A stretch of DNA of 64,000 nt from Bacteroidota bacterium (lineage in GTDB: Bacteria > Bacteroidota > Bacteroidia > Cytophagales > Cyclobacteriaceae). The stretch's first letter is position 1, and every line of letters begins with the position of its first letter. Below are positions 34,891-43,756 of this stretch, in pieces. The stretch is from positions 1 through 64,000 of the forward strand of contig JAFDYT010000017.1 of assembly GCA_018266055.1 (NCBI GenBank), written 5' to 3'. Both the position numbers and the translations under genes were made by a program. The notes under the pieces are model-generated. The model made no database searches. It was given only the letters and a program-made list of their open reading frames with translations, and was not told the DNA's origin.

Positions 34891-37800
34891 TTAATTTTTA
34901 CTACCTCTCAATTCAGTAGCCAATATGTAGCGACTCACCTGATAATGAATTCCCCGCAGCGGGATGATCACCCAGTCGGGCCGGCCATTTAGCTCATAGC
35001 CCAACTCGTAGATGGCTTTCTCCAACAGATAAATACGCATGAGCACTTCATCCGCTTCCGATAAGTTTTTACCCATGCCTGAGCGCTCCATGTAGGCGCC
35101 CATGTAAAAGCGACTTACGTAGTGCTGCCATTGTTCTGCCCACTGACTTAAAAACTCAAGGTCTTTCTCGCGGTAATTCTCATTCAACAATATTTTGCCA
35201 AATGCCGCATAATGAAACGACCTCATCATTCCGGCCACATCTTTGAGTGGATTCTTTTTCAACCGGCGTTCGCTAAAGCTAAAGCCCGGCTCACCTTCAA
35301 AATCAATAATGATGAAATCCTTTCCGGTAAAGAGCACTTGCCCGAGATGGTAGTCACCGTGAATTCGGGTTTTAATGGAGTTCAATCGCACTTTATAAAT
35401 CTCACTGAAGCATTCCAGTATTTTATCTTCCATGCCCAGCACTTCATTGGCCAATGCCTGTGTCTCCAGGTTTAGCAAATGCAACGATTGCTTTAGAAGT
35501 TTGAAGCGATCGCGCACCAGCTTGCGCAGCATGGAGTATAGCGAGCGTTGATAGTTGGCGGTGAAATACTCCGGCGCAAAGGCGGGATTGGTTTTCTCTG
35601 AGGCGAGCGCTAAATGCATTTCGGCTGTTCGTTGCCCAAGGCGCACGACACGTTCGTAAAATCCGCGGCCAATAAATTCCTGGATCAACTCAGGTGCATC
35701 TTCAAAAGCGATTGCCGACTTGTTGATCAGCTTCGGCAACTTCTCTCGCTTGGCTTTCGCCATCACACGCTCATAGAAGCGTCCCACAGAATCCGTGGTC
35801 ATTACCCAGCTGTCGCCCTGATTCTCAACTTTCTCTTGCAGCAATCCCAGCACAATAATCTGTCCGTCGTTGTCCTGGTATTCAATGCTGCCCGCGTACT
35901 TTGGTGAATTACGGAAGCTGGTATTCTCCGAAAGGAAGCGTACGATTTCAAGATCCGGATTTATTTCCTTTTCAATCTTGCGGTAGAATTTGAAAAAATA
36001 CTGATCGTTGTAGATGATCGCCGTATTACTTTGATCGGCCTTCAATATCTTCGAATCAACCTTATCCGAATTCAATTTCACATACACGCTTGAATTGAAT
36101 TCGAGTGTGCCTTCTTCATCTTTGATACGAACCTTGCGGTCCATGGCTTGAAACAGAAAGTCGCGGAAGCCGCGATCGTAGCTGCTATCCACAAGAAATC
36201 CGGTTTTCCCCTGAAAGTCAGCGCGGCAGATTACGCTCTGCGCGATGTATTCCACTTTATCAAACAGCGCATCCGAAGAAGCAAAGTAAATCGGCAAAAA
36301 GTAAAGCTCAGGCAACCGCTGCACGTAATGCACTTCGAGCACCGTCAGATAGTGCATTTCACCATCCGCTTTCATCGGTATCAATTTGTTGATACTGATC
36401 TTGCTGATCGTTCTGGCCTTACCACCAAACCACCGACACTTGCGCATGAATGCTTGCAACACTTTGCGCTCCAGGAATCGAACGTTTTCGTAATCAGAGA
36501 ACGTTCTCTCCCACGATAGATCTGATTGAAACAACGGAAGCTCGCCGGAAGTGGAAACAGATTCCTTCTTCTCCGACGCATCTACCTGAAACCAGAAATA
36601 ACCGTAAGGACCAACTGTGATTGGGTATTCACCGTCGGTGGTTACGCTTCTAAATCTGTTTTGACTGAACGCTTCAGTCACATCGCAATCTTTGTAAGCT
36701 GAAAAATCAAGGGTGGTAGATTGCGAAAACTGCGAGAGATTTGCCACCACTACTACTTTCTGATTTTTATACGATCGCGCAAAGCAAAGTACTTTGGCAT
36801 TTGAGCTTTCGATAAACGTAAGGTCTCCCCTGCCAAACACGTTGAGTCGTTTGCGCATGGCTAAGACATTCTTAATCCACCACATCAGCGACGAAGGGTT
36901 TTCCTCTTGTGTAGCTACATTCACCGACTCATAGCGATACGCAGGGTCGGTAATGACTGGAAGAAAAAGCTTTTGCGGATTGGCGTTTGAAAAACCGGCA
37001 TTGAGGTTCATGTTCCACTGCATCGGCGTGCGAACCCCAAAACGATCGCCCAGATAAATATTGTCGCCCATGCCAATCTCATCACCATAGTACACTACGG
37101 GCGTGCCCGGCATTGAAAACAAAAGCGAATAAAGAAGCTCAATTTTTCTGCGGTCGTTGTTCAATAGCGGCGCAAGCCTGCGGCGAATACCGATGTTGTG
37201 TTTTGTGTGAGGATCGGTGGCATAGGCTTTGAACAAATAATCTTGCTCTTCTTCCGTCACCATCTCCAGGCCGATCTCATCGTGATTTCTCAAGAAAAGT
37301 GCCCATTGATTTGTTTCGGCTGTAGCCGGCGTTTGTTCAAAAATATCAATGATGGGATAACTGTCTTCCGTTCGCAATCCGAGGAACAACCGAGGCATTA
37401 GCGGATAATTGAAACACATGTGGCACTCATCCTGACCTTTACCAAAATACTCCGCCGCATCTTCGGGCCACAGGTTAGCCTCAGCCAATAACACGCGGTC
37501 GGTATAATGCTTGTCGATATACGAACGGAGCTTTTTCAGGAATTCATGTGTCTGCGGAAGATTCTCGCAATTGGTTCCTTCTTCTTCAAACAAGAAAGGC
37601 ACAGATGACAACCTGAAACCATCCACACCCAGTTTCAACCAGAAGTCGATCACTTTGATCATTTCAAGTTGCACTTCAGGATTGTCGTAGTTTAGTTCCG
37701 GCTGGTGTCTATAAAAGCGGTGCCAGTAATATGCCTTCGCTTCAATGTCCCACATCCAGTTAGACGATTCCTCTTTAGGAAACATCACGCGTGCTTCTTT

Positions 37801-38226
37801 GAATTTATCTGTGGTGTCGCTCCACACATAATAGCCTTTGTAGCGTGAGCCCGCTCTTGCTTTACGCGATTTCTGAAACCACGGATGTTGATCGGACGTG
37901 TGGTTAAGAATCAACTCTGTGATCACATGCATTCCGCGAGCGTGAGCTTCTTTCAAAAAATGTTTGAAGTCTGAAAGTGTTCCGTAATCGGGATGAATAT
38001 CGCAGTGCTCGGTAACATCAAAGCCATCATCTTTTAGCGGCGACGGAAAAAATGGAAGCAACCAGATCGTATTTACACCAAGGTCTTCGAGATAATCCAG
38101 TTTTGAAATCAACCCGGGAAAATCACCGATGCCATCGGCATTGCTATCGCAAAAAGCGCGAACACTTACTTCATAGATAATCGCATCCTTGTACCACTGC
38201 GGATCGTTCTTTGCTGCTGCTGCCAT
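34891..38226 (-). CDS. treS: TreS-maltokinase fusion with Ser in place of the TreS nucleophile
   Basis: The protein has 1111 residues. Residues 1-555 are a GH13 trehalose synthase-type domain ('WYKDAIIYEVSVRAFCDSNADG', 'ITELILNHTSDQHPWF', 'EGTNCENLPQTHEFL'). Residues 570-1111 are a maltokinase (Pep2/Mak): 'CRWFGGKAR' cap, 'HGDYHLGQVL' catalytic loop, 'IDFEGEP' metal-binding Asp. In other GlgE pathways TreS turns trehalose into maltose, and the kinase makes maltose 1-phosphate for GlgE. Here the GH13 nucleophile is missing: 'VDGFRLSSVPF' has Ser207 (codon TCA, 37606-37608) where 'RLDAVP' is expected. Acid/base Glu249 and Asp316 remain. TCA differs from both Asp codons at all three bases, so a read error is unlikely. 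The isomerase is probably inactive and the kinase active. The start overlaps the glgE stop by one base. Confidence 0.93.
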   Translation of the reverse strand: MAAAAKNDPQWYKDAIIYEVSVRAFCDSNADGIGDFPGLISKLDYLEDLGVNTIWLLPFFPSPLKDDGFDVTEHCDIHPDYGTLSDFKHFLKEAHARGMHVITELILNHTSDQHPWFQKSRKARAGSRYKGYYVWSDTTDKFKEARVMFPKEESSNWMWDIEAKAYYWHRFYRHQPELNYDNPEVQLEMIKVIDFWLKLGVDGFRLSSVPFLFEEEGTNCENLPQTHEFLKKLRSYIDKHYTDRVLLAEANLWPEDAAEYFGKGQDECHMCFNYPLMPRLFLGLRTEDSYPIIDIFEQTPATAETNQWALFLRNHDEIGLEMVTEEEQDYLFKAYATDPHTKHNIGIRRRLAPLLNNDRRKIELLYSLLFSMPGTPVVYYGDEIGMGDNIYLGDRFGVRTPMQWNMNLNAGFSNANPQKLFLPVITDPAYRYESVNVATQEENPSSLMWWIKNVLAMRKRLNVFGRGDLTFIESSNAKVLCFARSYKNQKVVVVANLSQFSQSTTLDFSAYKDCDVTEAFSQNRFRSVTTDGEYPITVGPYGYFWFQVDASEKKESVSTSGELPLFQSDLSWERTFSDYENVRFLERKVLQAFMRKCRWFGGKARTISKISINKLIPMKADGEMHYLTVLEVHYVQRLPELYFLPIYFASSDALFDKVEYIAQSVICRADFQGKTGFLVDSSYDRGFRDFLFQAMDRKVRIKDEEGTLEFNSSVYVKLNSDKVDSKILKADQSNTAIIYNDQYFFKFYRKIEKEINPDLEIVRFLSENTSFRNSPKYAGSIEYQDNDGQIIVLGLLQEKVENQGDSWVMTTDSVGRFYERVMAKAKREKLPKLINKSAIAFEDAPELIQEFIGRGFYERVVRLGQRTAEMHLALASEKTNPAFAPEYFTANYQRSLYSMLRKLVRDRFKLLKQSLHLLNLETQALANEVLGMEDKILECFSEIYKVRLNSIKTRIHGDYHLGQVLFTGKDFIIIDFEGEPGFSFSERRLKKNPLKDVAGMMRSFHYAAFGKILLNENYREKDLEFLSQWAEQWQHYVSRFYMGAYMERSGMGKNLSEADEVLMRIYLLEKAIYELGYELNGRPDWVIIPLRGIHYQVSRYILATELRGSKN

Positions 38227-40172
38227 TACATGTTTGATTCGTGAATTGCTATTTTAAACAAATGGAATGGCATCTTGTGCGGATTGATTTGAACAAAATT
38301 CCATTCCTGTGTCCAGGTGTAGTGCTCGTCGGTAGCCAGATCATGCAGCTTCAGGTTGATCTTATCTCCCAAGCCAAGCCTTCCCTTCGGTATCTGTACG
38401 TAACCCGTTTGTGTGGAGTGTGGATCAAGGTTCACCACCACTAATATAATACTAGAAAGATCGTCGGTGGCTTTGAGGTAGGCAATAAGGTTTTGATTTT
38501 CAATGGCACAAAACTGAATGTTCCATGTGGACTGCAAAGCTTTGTTTTCTTTGCGGGCTTTGTTCAGCATGGTCATAATATCCGTCATGCGATTGGTGCG
38601 TTTCCAATCGTAGTGACGAACTTCATATTTCTCTGAATTGAAATATTCTTCTTTGCCTTCCATCGGCGTGTTTTCATAAAATTCGTACGCCGGACCGTAC
38701 ACACCGAAGTTAGATGAAAGTGTAGCCGCCAATGCATAACGCAGAATGAAACTGTTCTCTCCCTGATGTTGCAAATGATACGGAAGAATGTCAGGAGTGT
38801 TGGGCCAGAAATTCGGGCGGAAGTAGTTGCGCGATGGACTGTTTACCAATTCATTCACATAGTCGGTTAACTCCTGACGGTTCACGCGCCATGTAAAATA
38901 GGTGTACGACTGTGTGAATCCAACTTTAGCCAGCGATGCCATGATGCGCGGACGTGTAAACGCCTCCGAAAGAAAAATCACATCAGCATCTTTCTTTTTC
39001 ACTTCGGCAATTACCCATTGCCAGAATGGAATTGGTTTCGTGTGCGGATTATCAACACGGAAAATTTTCACTCCCTGATCTACCCAATACAGAAACACCG
39101 AGCGAAGCTCTTCCCACAGCGCTTGCCAGTCGTCGGTCTCAAAGTTGAAGGGATAAATGTCCTGGTATTTCTTGGGAGGGTTTTCAGCATATTGAATGGA
39201 TCCATCCGGACGTTGTTTAAACCATTGCGGATGTTCCTTTACATAAGGATGATCTGGGGCACATTGAAAAGCGATGTCCATCGCGATGTCAATGTTGAGT
39301 TTTCTGGCCTCTTCTATCAACTTCTTGAAGTCGTTCAAATCGCCGAGTGCAGGCAAGATCGATTTGTGTCCGCCTTCGTCGCTGCCAATGGCCCAGGGTG
39401 ATCCAGGCTCACCCGCCTTCGCACGAACGTTGTTATTTTTTCCTTTGCGGTTTACTTTACCAATCGGATGAATCGGCGGGAAATAAAGCACATCAAACCC
39501 CATGGCAGCAATGCGTGGCAACAACTTGATGCAATCCTGAAATGTGCCATGCTTTCCTCCGTCCAGCATGGAAGAACGCGGAAAGAATTCATACCACGAA
39601 CTAAAGTTGGCTTTCAGACATTCTACTAACACATGAAACTCGCGGTCGCTGGCGGTGTAAATTTCTTTGAGCGGATTTTCATGAACGACGTCTTTAAACT
39701 GATCACTTAGAATCAACTCAATCGACTCGGCATAATGATTTTTATCTTCCAGTTTGCGTGCCAACGAAATCAGTGATGAATTCTTCTCGCCAAGCTTGCG
39801 CAACATTTCGGCGCCTTCCATCAACTCAACCTTTACATCAACCTTTGCTTCGGCTTTCTTTTTGAAGCCATCGTACCACGTGTCGAAGTGATCGATCCAG
39901 GCGTGCACGGTGAAGTAGTAATTTCCCTTTTCCTTCACATAAAAGGAAGCTGACCAGTCGTCGTTGTAGGTTGGGTGCATCGGAATTTCCACCCAGGCTC
40001 CTTCTTTTTCTTTCTTGTAAAAAATCGAGGCACGAATATGATCGTGACCATCTCCAAAAATGGAAGCTGTTACATCCACACGCTCGCCTACAGTTCGTTT
40101 AGCTGGATATAACCCGTTATCCACCGAAGGTTGAACATTTTCAATGATCACCCTATTTTTTCCCTGAGTCAT
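38226..40172 (-). CDS. glgE: Alpha-1,4-glucan:maltose-1-phosphate maltosyltransferase GlgE
   Basis: The protein has 648 residues, a cytoplasmic GH13_3 enzyme. It extends alpha-1,4 glucans by maltosyl units from alpha-maltose 1-phosphate. An N-terminal domain ('VIIENVQPSVDNGLYPAKRTVGE') precedes the barrel with 'GFDVLYFPPIHPIGKVNRKG' and 'GSPWAIGSDEGGH', both GlgE signatures. The nucleophile Asp374 ('GVKIFRVDNPHTKP') and acid/base Glu403 ('IFLSEAFTRP') are kept. It is coupled to the treS-maltokinase gene by a TAATG overlap and follows the amylase gene by 12 bases. Maltose 1-phosphate should come from the kinase half of the neighbouring fusion. Confidence 0.96.
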   Translation of the reverse strand: MTQGKNRVIIENVQPSVDNGLYPAKRTVGERVDVTASIFGDGHDHIRASIFYKKEKEGAWVEIPMHPTYNDDWSASFYVKEKGNYYFTVHAWIDHFDTWYDGFKKKAEAKVDVKVELMEGAEMLRKLGEKNSSLISLARKLEDKNHYAESIELILSDQFKDVVHENPLKEIYTASDREFHVLVECLKANFSSWYEFFPRSSMLDGGKHGTFQDCIKLLPRIAAMGFDVLYFPPIHPIGKVNRKGKNNNVRAKAGEPGSPWAIGSDEGGHKSILPALGDLNDFKKLIEEARKLNIDIAMDIAFQCAPDHPYVKEHPQWFKQRPDGSIQYAENPPKKYQDIYPFNFETDDWQALWEELRSVFLYWVDQGVKIFRVDNPHTKPIPFWQWVIAEVKKKDADVIFLSEAFTRPRIMASLAKVGFTQSYTYFTWRVNRQELTDYVNELVNSPSRNYFRPNFWPNTPDILPYHLQHQGENSFILRYALAATLSSNFGVYGPAYEFYENTPMEGKEEYFNSEKYEVRHYDWKRTNRMTDIMTMLNKARKENKALQSTWNIQFCAIENQNLIAYLKATDDLSSIILVVVNLDPHSTQTGYVQIPKGRLGLGDKINLKLHDLATDEHYTWTQEWNFVQINPHKMPFHLFKIAIHESNM

Positions 40173-40184
40173 TCTGTAAAATTC

Positions 40185-41984
40185 TTAAGATTTGATTTTA
40201 AAAATAAACGCACTGTATGACGGCAACTCAATCTCTGTGACAAAATTATCAAACCCGATGTCCATGCCGCTGCGCAGTAAGTCACGGCCGATGTATTTAG
40301 TCTGAGTGTCCAACTTCATCGCTTTAATTACCTCCTCACTGAGTTGCACTTTTACCTTTTCCGGTTTTGAATTGAAGTTGGTCACAATCACCAGGTTTTC
40401 TTCGCCCTGTGTTCGTGCGAAAGCATGCACCAACGGCGTAAGGTTGTTCTTTTCGGCATTGGCTTTGGTGAGATCATAATAGTCTCCAGATACAATCGCC
40501 GGATTGGTCGAGGCAAACAACAAAATATCGGAGTAAAACTGACGCAATTGTTTTTGCTCGTCACTGAGTGCGCCACCGTCAAACTTGCCACCATTCACCC
40601 ATTTCTGAAAAGCAGGTACACCCCAATAATCGTAAATAGTAGTGCGGCCATCTTCACCTGAAAATCCTTCAGCGCCAGCTCCCGGCTCACCTACCTCTTG
40701 TCCAAAATAAATCATGGAAGGGCTTTGATCAATCGTAGCGCTGACCACCATCGCAGGAACAATCTTCCAAGGATCGCCAGCAAAAAAAGGAGAAGCGATG
40801 CGTTGTTCATCATGGTTTTCTAAAAAGTGAATAAGGTTACCGCCAAGACCTTTCAAACTTTCCTGGATGGTAGCAATTTCAGTGGTTTTGTTTTTCTGAT
40901 TTACCATTAGGCGCAAGGCATCGTAGAGCTGAACCTTGTCGTAGAGGAAATCAAATTTTCCTTTTTCAATATACTCCTTGTATTGTGTCGGATTATAAAT
41001 CTCGGCAATGAAAATAATGTCGGGGTTCACTTCTTTCACTTGCGGAATAGCCCACGCCCAGAACTCCACAGGTACCATCTCGGCCATATCGCAACGAAAG
41101 CCATCTACTTTTTTGTTGGCCCAATGCACCAGAATATCTTTCATCTTCACCCATGTGTCGGGTGTAGGTTCAAAGAATTTTTTGCGCCCGTTTTGATAGT
41201 CGACGCCGTAATTCAACTTTACAGTTTCAAACCAATCGTTAATGTTCGGCGTAGCCGTAAACTGGTCGTTGCCCGAAGCTTTGGCTGGCACTTCAATGAA
41301 CTTACCGTCTTTGGTGGGGAACTTATTGTTCCAGCCCAGCGCCACATAATCCTTTGGAGGCTGAAACATCTGGCCGGGCAAGTAATAGAAATTGTTGGAA
41401 GCCTTGAAAGCCACGGTTTTGTCGTCGGTTTCACCAAGATCTTTCACACCAGCAGGCTTAGCGTCGCTGTGATATCCACGGGCTACATGGTTAGGAACGA
41501 AATCGATGATCACTTTAAGATCGTTGGCGTGTGTGCGCTCTATCAATTGAGAAAACTCGTCAACCCGTTTGGTTACATCCACCGCCAAATCTGGGTTCAC
41601 GTCATAATAATCTTTAATGGCGTAGGGAGAGCCCGCCCTTCCTTTCACAATGTCTGCATCATCCAGCGGAATTCCGAACTTTGTGTAATCCGTCAACACC
41701 GCATGCTCTAACACACCCGTGTACCACACGTGCGAAACGCCGAGTTCTTTGATGCCTTTGAGAGCCGCGTCTGTGATGTCATTGAATTTTCCAACGCCGT
41801 TTTCTTCAAGAGTACCATACGGCTTGTTGGTCGTCTTTTGATTGCCGAACAGCCGAACCATCGTTTGGTAGATGACAGCCTTTTTAGCTTTGCTTTGCAT
41901 GGGTGGAACATCAGGAATTTTTTCTTTTGGCGATGAACATCCAAGGGCAAAAGAAAGGAGGAGAAAAGTAATTTTAGTGCGCAT
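40185..41984 (-). CDS. Lipoprotein alpha-amylase, GH13
   Basis: The protein has 599 residues with a lipoprotein signal (MRTKITFLLLSFALGCSS, Cys16), so it is anchored in an envelope membrane and faces the periplasm or the cell surface. The GH13 barrel is complete: 'VIIDFVPNHVARGYH', nucleophile Asp299 in 'VDGFRCDMAEM', acid/base Glu328 in 'IIFIAEIYNP' and Asp392 in 'FLENHDEQR'. It should cut external or periplasmic alpha-1,4 glucan, releasing maltose or maltodextrins. It heads the glgE-treS-glgB set. Since the TreS domain of that set lacks its nucleophile, this enzyme is a natural maltose source for the maltokinase (inference; a maltose transporter is not seen here). Confidence 0.93.
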   Translation of the reverse strand: MRTKITFLLLSFALGCSSPKEKIPDVPPMQSKAKKAVIYQTMVRLFGNQKTTNKPYGTLEENGVGKFNDITDAALKGIKELGVSHVWYTGVLEHAVLTDYTKFGIPLDDADIVKGRAGSPYAIKDYYDVNPDLAVDVTKRVDEFSQLIERTHANDLKVIIDFVPNHVARGYHSDAKPAGVKDLGETDDKTVAFKASNNFYYLPGQMFQPPKDYVALGWNNKFPTKDGKFIEVPAKASGNDQFTATPNINDWFETVKLNYGVDYQNGRKKFFEPTPDTWVKMKDILVHWANKKVDGFRCDMAEMVPVEFWAWAIPQVKEVNPDIIFIAEIYNPTQYKEYIEKGKFDFLYDKVQLYDALRLMVNQKNKTTEIATIQESLKGLGGNLIHFLENHDEQRIASPFFAGDPWKIVPAMVVSATIDQSPSMIYFGQEVGEPGAGAEGFSGEDGRTTIYDYWGVPAFQKWVNGGKFDGGALSDEQKQLRQFYSDILLFASTNPAIVSGDYYDLTKANAEKNNLTPLVHAFARTQGEENLVIVTNFNSKPEKVKVQLSEEVIKAMKLDTQTKYIGRDLLRSGMDIGFDNFVTEIELPSYSAFIFKIKS

Positions 41985-41995
41985 AGGTTATTGTG

Positions 41996-42003
41996 CCAAG
42001 ATA
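41996..42003 (-). promoter_or_regulatory. Possible -7 box for the amylase-glgE operon
   Basis: On the minus strand TATCTTGG differs from TAnnTTTG at one base and lies 11 nt before the ATG at 41984, with a TTG 21 nt further upstream. If it works, the glucan genes can be transcribed independently of ku. The same octamer lies before the GH57 gene, near 32261. Confidence 0.35.
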
Positions 42004-42054
42004 GAGATTCAGGTGCATTGCGCACAATGATTTAGCTATAAATCGGGCAATAAA

Positions 42055-42894
42055 TTACCCTACTTTTCGCCGCGGCTGCTTTTTCTCTTCCTCGCCCGAT
42101 TGGCCCTTGGCTTTCTCCATTGGCTTTTTCTTGGCCGCCTCAATACTGGCTTTCAAGGCCGTCATAATATCCACCACTTTCGGCTCTTCTTCCACCACGG
42201 AAACAATTTCCTTACCGGCGATTTTTGCGTCGATGATTGCTTTGAGCGCGCCAAAGTAATGGTCTTTCATTTCGATCTGTGAAAACTTCACCGTCATCGA
42301 ATCGACCAATGTCTTCGCCAGTTTCAGCTGCTCTTTATCTGCTTTTACCTCAAGCAGTTGAGGTACTTCATTAATGTTGCGAACTTCTTCCGGGTAGCGG
42401 AGCCGATACATCAGGATGCCCCCTTCGTGCGGAGAGAGCAATACCGGCGTTTCGCGATCGCGTAACACCACTTTGCCCACCCCTACTTTTCCGCTTTCGC
42501 GAAGAACGCCGCACAAAAGCCCGTAAGTTTTGGCGGCAATATCGCCGTCAGGCCCGATGAAATACGGCGTTTCAAAAAGTGTATGATGCACTTCTTCACT
42601 TTGTACAAAGCCTTCAATCTCAATTACTTTTTCACTCTTCAATTTCACCTTATCAAGGTCCTCCTGTTCTACGATTACAAACTGACCCGGTTCATATTGA
42701 TAGCCCTTCACTATGTCTTCGCTACGCAAAGGCTTGCCCGTCACTTTATCTTTCTTCTCGTAGCTCACAGGATTATGTCCTTCGCGGGTAAGCAAATTGA
42801 AACTGATGGTTTGGCCCGTGTCAATGGCGTTGTAGATTCGCACCGGGATGGTTACCAACGAAAACTGGATGTGTCCTTTCCAAATCGCTCTCAT
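42055..42894 (-). CDS. ku: Ku DNA end-binding protein (NHEJ)
   Basis: The protein has 279 residues. The Ku core runs from the start ('MRAIWKGHIQFSLVTIPVRIYNA') through 'EKVIEIEGFVQSEEVHHTLFETPYFIGPDG', 'ETPVLLSPHEGGILMYRLRYPEEVR' and the 'LVDSMTVKF' helix. The C-terminal 35 residues are Lys-rich ('AAKKKPMEKAKGQSGEEEKK'), as in bacterial Ku proteins where this tail binds DNA. It binds double-strand ends and recruits LigD; no ligD lies in the window. It is 70 bases upstream of the amylase gene on the same strand and has a good promoter. The link to storage glucan and possible stationary-phase survival is an inference. Confidence 0.95.
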   Translation of the reverse strand: MRAIWKGHIQFSLVTIPVRIYNAIDTGQTISFNLLTREGHNPVSYEKKDKVTGKPLRSEDIVKGYQYEPGQFVIVEQEDLDKVKLKSEKVIEIEGFVQSEEVHHTLFETPYFIGPDGDIAAKTYGLLCGVLRESGKVGVGKVVLRDRETPVLLSPHEGGILMYRLRYPEEVRNINEVPQLLEVKADKEQLKLAKTLVDSMTVKFSQIEMKDHYFGALKAIIDAKIAGKEIVSVVEEEPKVVDIMTALKASIEAAKKKPMEKAKGQSGEEEKKQPRRKVG

Positions 42895-42933
42895 GGCTAA
42901 ATAATGTTAGTTTAAAAAATTAACACAATGCCA

Positions 42934-42965
42934 CTAAAGTATTGATAATGAATCAATTTTACAAA
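42934..42965 (-). promoter_or_regulatory. Promoter of ku
   Basis: On the minus strand TTTG (42965-42962) is followed after 20 nt by TACTTTAG (42941-42934), a good match to the TTTG-N20-TAnnTTTG layout with one mismatch. The leader before the ku ATG would be about 35 nt. Confidence 0.5.
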
Positions 42966-43041
42966 CCTAATAAAGTCAACGGTTGACGAAATTAAAATAC
43001 TGGAAAAGGAAGAGGATAAAAGGGATGTAAGGAAGGGAAAG

Positions 43042-43115
43042 TAGCGAGGAGCAGAGTTGAACTGCCGACCTTCGGGTTATGAATCCGATGCTCTAACCAA
43101 CTGAGCTACCTCGCC
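43042..43115 (-). tRNA. tRNA-Met (CAT)
   Basis: Read on the minus strand, a full cloverleaf is visible: acceptor stem GGCGAGG/CCTCGCT (G-T at the first pair), D arm GCTC/GAGC, anticodon loop TTCATAA with anticodon CAT, T arm GGCAG/CTGCT around TTCAACT, and discriminator A. CCA is not encoded. The G-T first pair and the lack of three G-C pairs in the anticodon stem argue for elongator Met rather than initiator. A lysidine-modified Ile tRNA cannot be excluded from sequence alone. Confidence 0.95.
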
Positions 43116-43299
43116 ATATCTGGCTATTTCTGGTTACCGAAACGCCTCTCTCGTTGACAACAATTATTGACTTGTTGCAAAAAGAGGCGCAAACATACAA
43201 ACTTTTAAATTATTCAACTACTCAAAGTTCGAAGTGTGAAAAGATTATTTGTCGGTAATGAAAAATCATTATAAATTATAAACAAATCAGAGAAGTTGT

Positions 43300-43704
43300 A
43301 TGGCAGCCGCGACGAAAAAATTATTTACCACCGATTTTGAAATACACGCATCGATAAAAATGCTGTACCCTTATATTCAAACAGCGAGTGGCCTTGGCGA
43401 ATGGTTTGCCGACAATGTGACGATCAGCCCGGAAAAAGTTTTCACGTTTGTGTGGGATCACGAGAAGCGTAAAGCAATCATGTCCGCTCATCGCACCAAC
43501 CATTTCGCCAAATTTGAATACCTGCCCGAATCCAAAGAAGAAGAAAAGGATCCCTCCTATTTCGAGCTGCGACTCGAAATGAACGAACTCACGCAAACTA
43601 CCTTTCTGAAAGTGAGCGACTACTCCGATTTCGACGATTTTGAAGAGCTACAAGACCTGTGGGAAGGCCTTGTGGAAAACTTAAAGAAGGTTGTAGGCGG
43701 ATAA
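43300..43704 (+). CDS. START-like domain protein (AHSA1-related)
   Basis: The protein has 134 residues, cytoplasmic and acidic. It matches the small START-like family of Bacteroidota, with 'FEIHASIKMLYPYIQTASGLGEWFADNV' at the N-terminus, central strands 'KVFTFVWDHEKRKAIM', 'YFELRLEMNELTQTTFLKVSDYSD' and a C-terminal helix 'LQDLWEGLVENLKKVVGG'. The fold makes a helix-grip pocket for a hydrophobic ligand. The ligand and role are unknown; the family is conserved in the phylum. It lies between the tRNA and pgi. A promoter-like sequence for pgi starts just after its stop, so it is probably a separate transcript. Confidence 0.88.
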   Translation: MAAATKKLFTTDFEIHASIKMLYPYIQTASGLGEWFADNVTISPEKVFTFVWDHEKRKAIMSAHRTNHFAKFEYLPESKEEEKDPSYFELRLEMNELTQTTFLKVSDYSDFDDFEELQDLWEGLVENLKKVVGG

Positions 43705-43706
43705 AA

Positions 43707-43738
43707 TTTGCGTCAGCCAAGGCATTGCCCTAATTTTC
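43707..43738 (+). promoter_or_regulatory. Promoter of pgi
   Basis: TTTG (43707-43710), a 20-nt spacer, then TAATTTTC (43731-43738), one mismatch from TAnnTTTG, 18 nt before the pgi ATG. Confidence 0.45.
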
Positions 43739-43756
43739 GGCCTTTAATTAACTACA

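Noticed and set aside
40983-41711. 242-codon plus-strand frame inside the amylase gene
   Set aside because: Antisense to conserved GH13 regions; its translation shows no family pattern.
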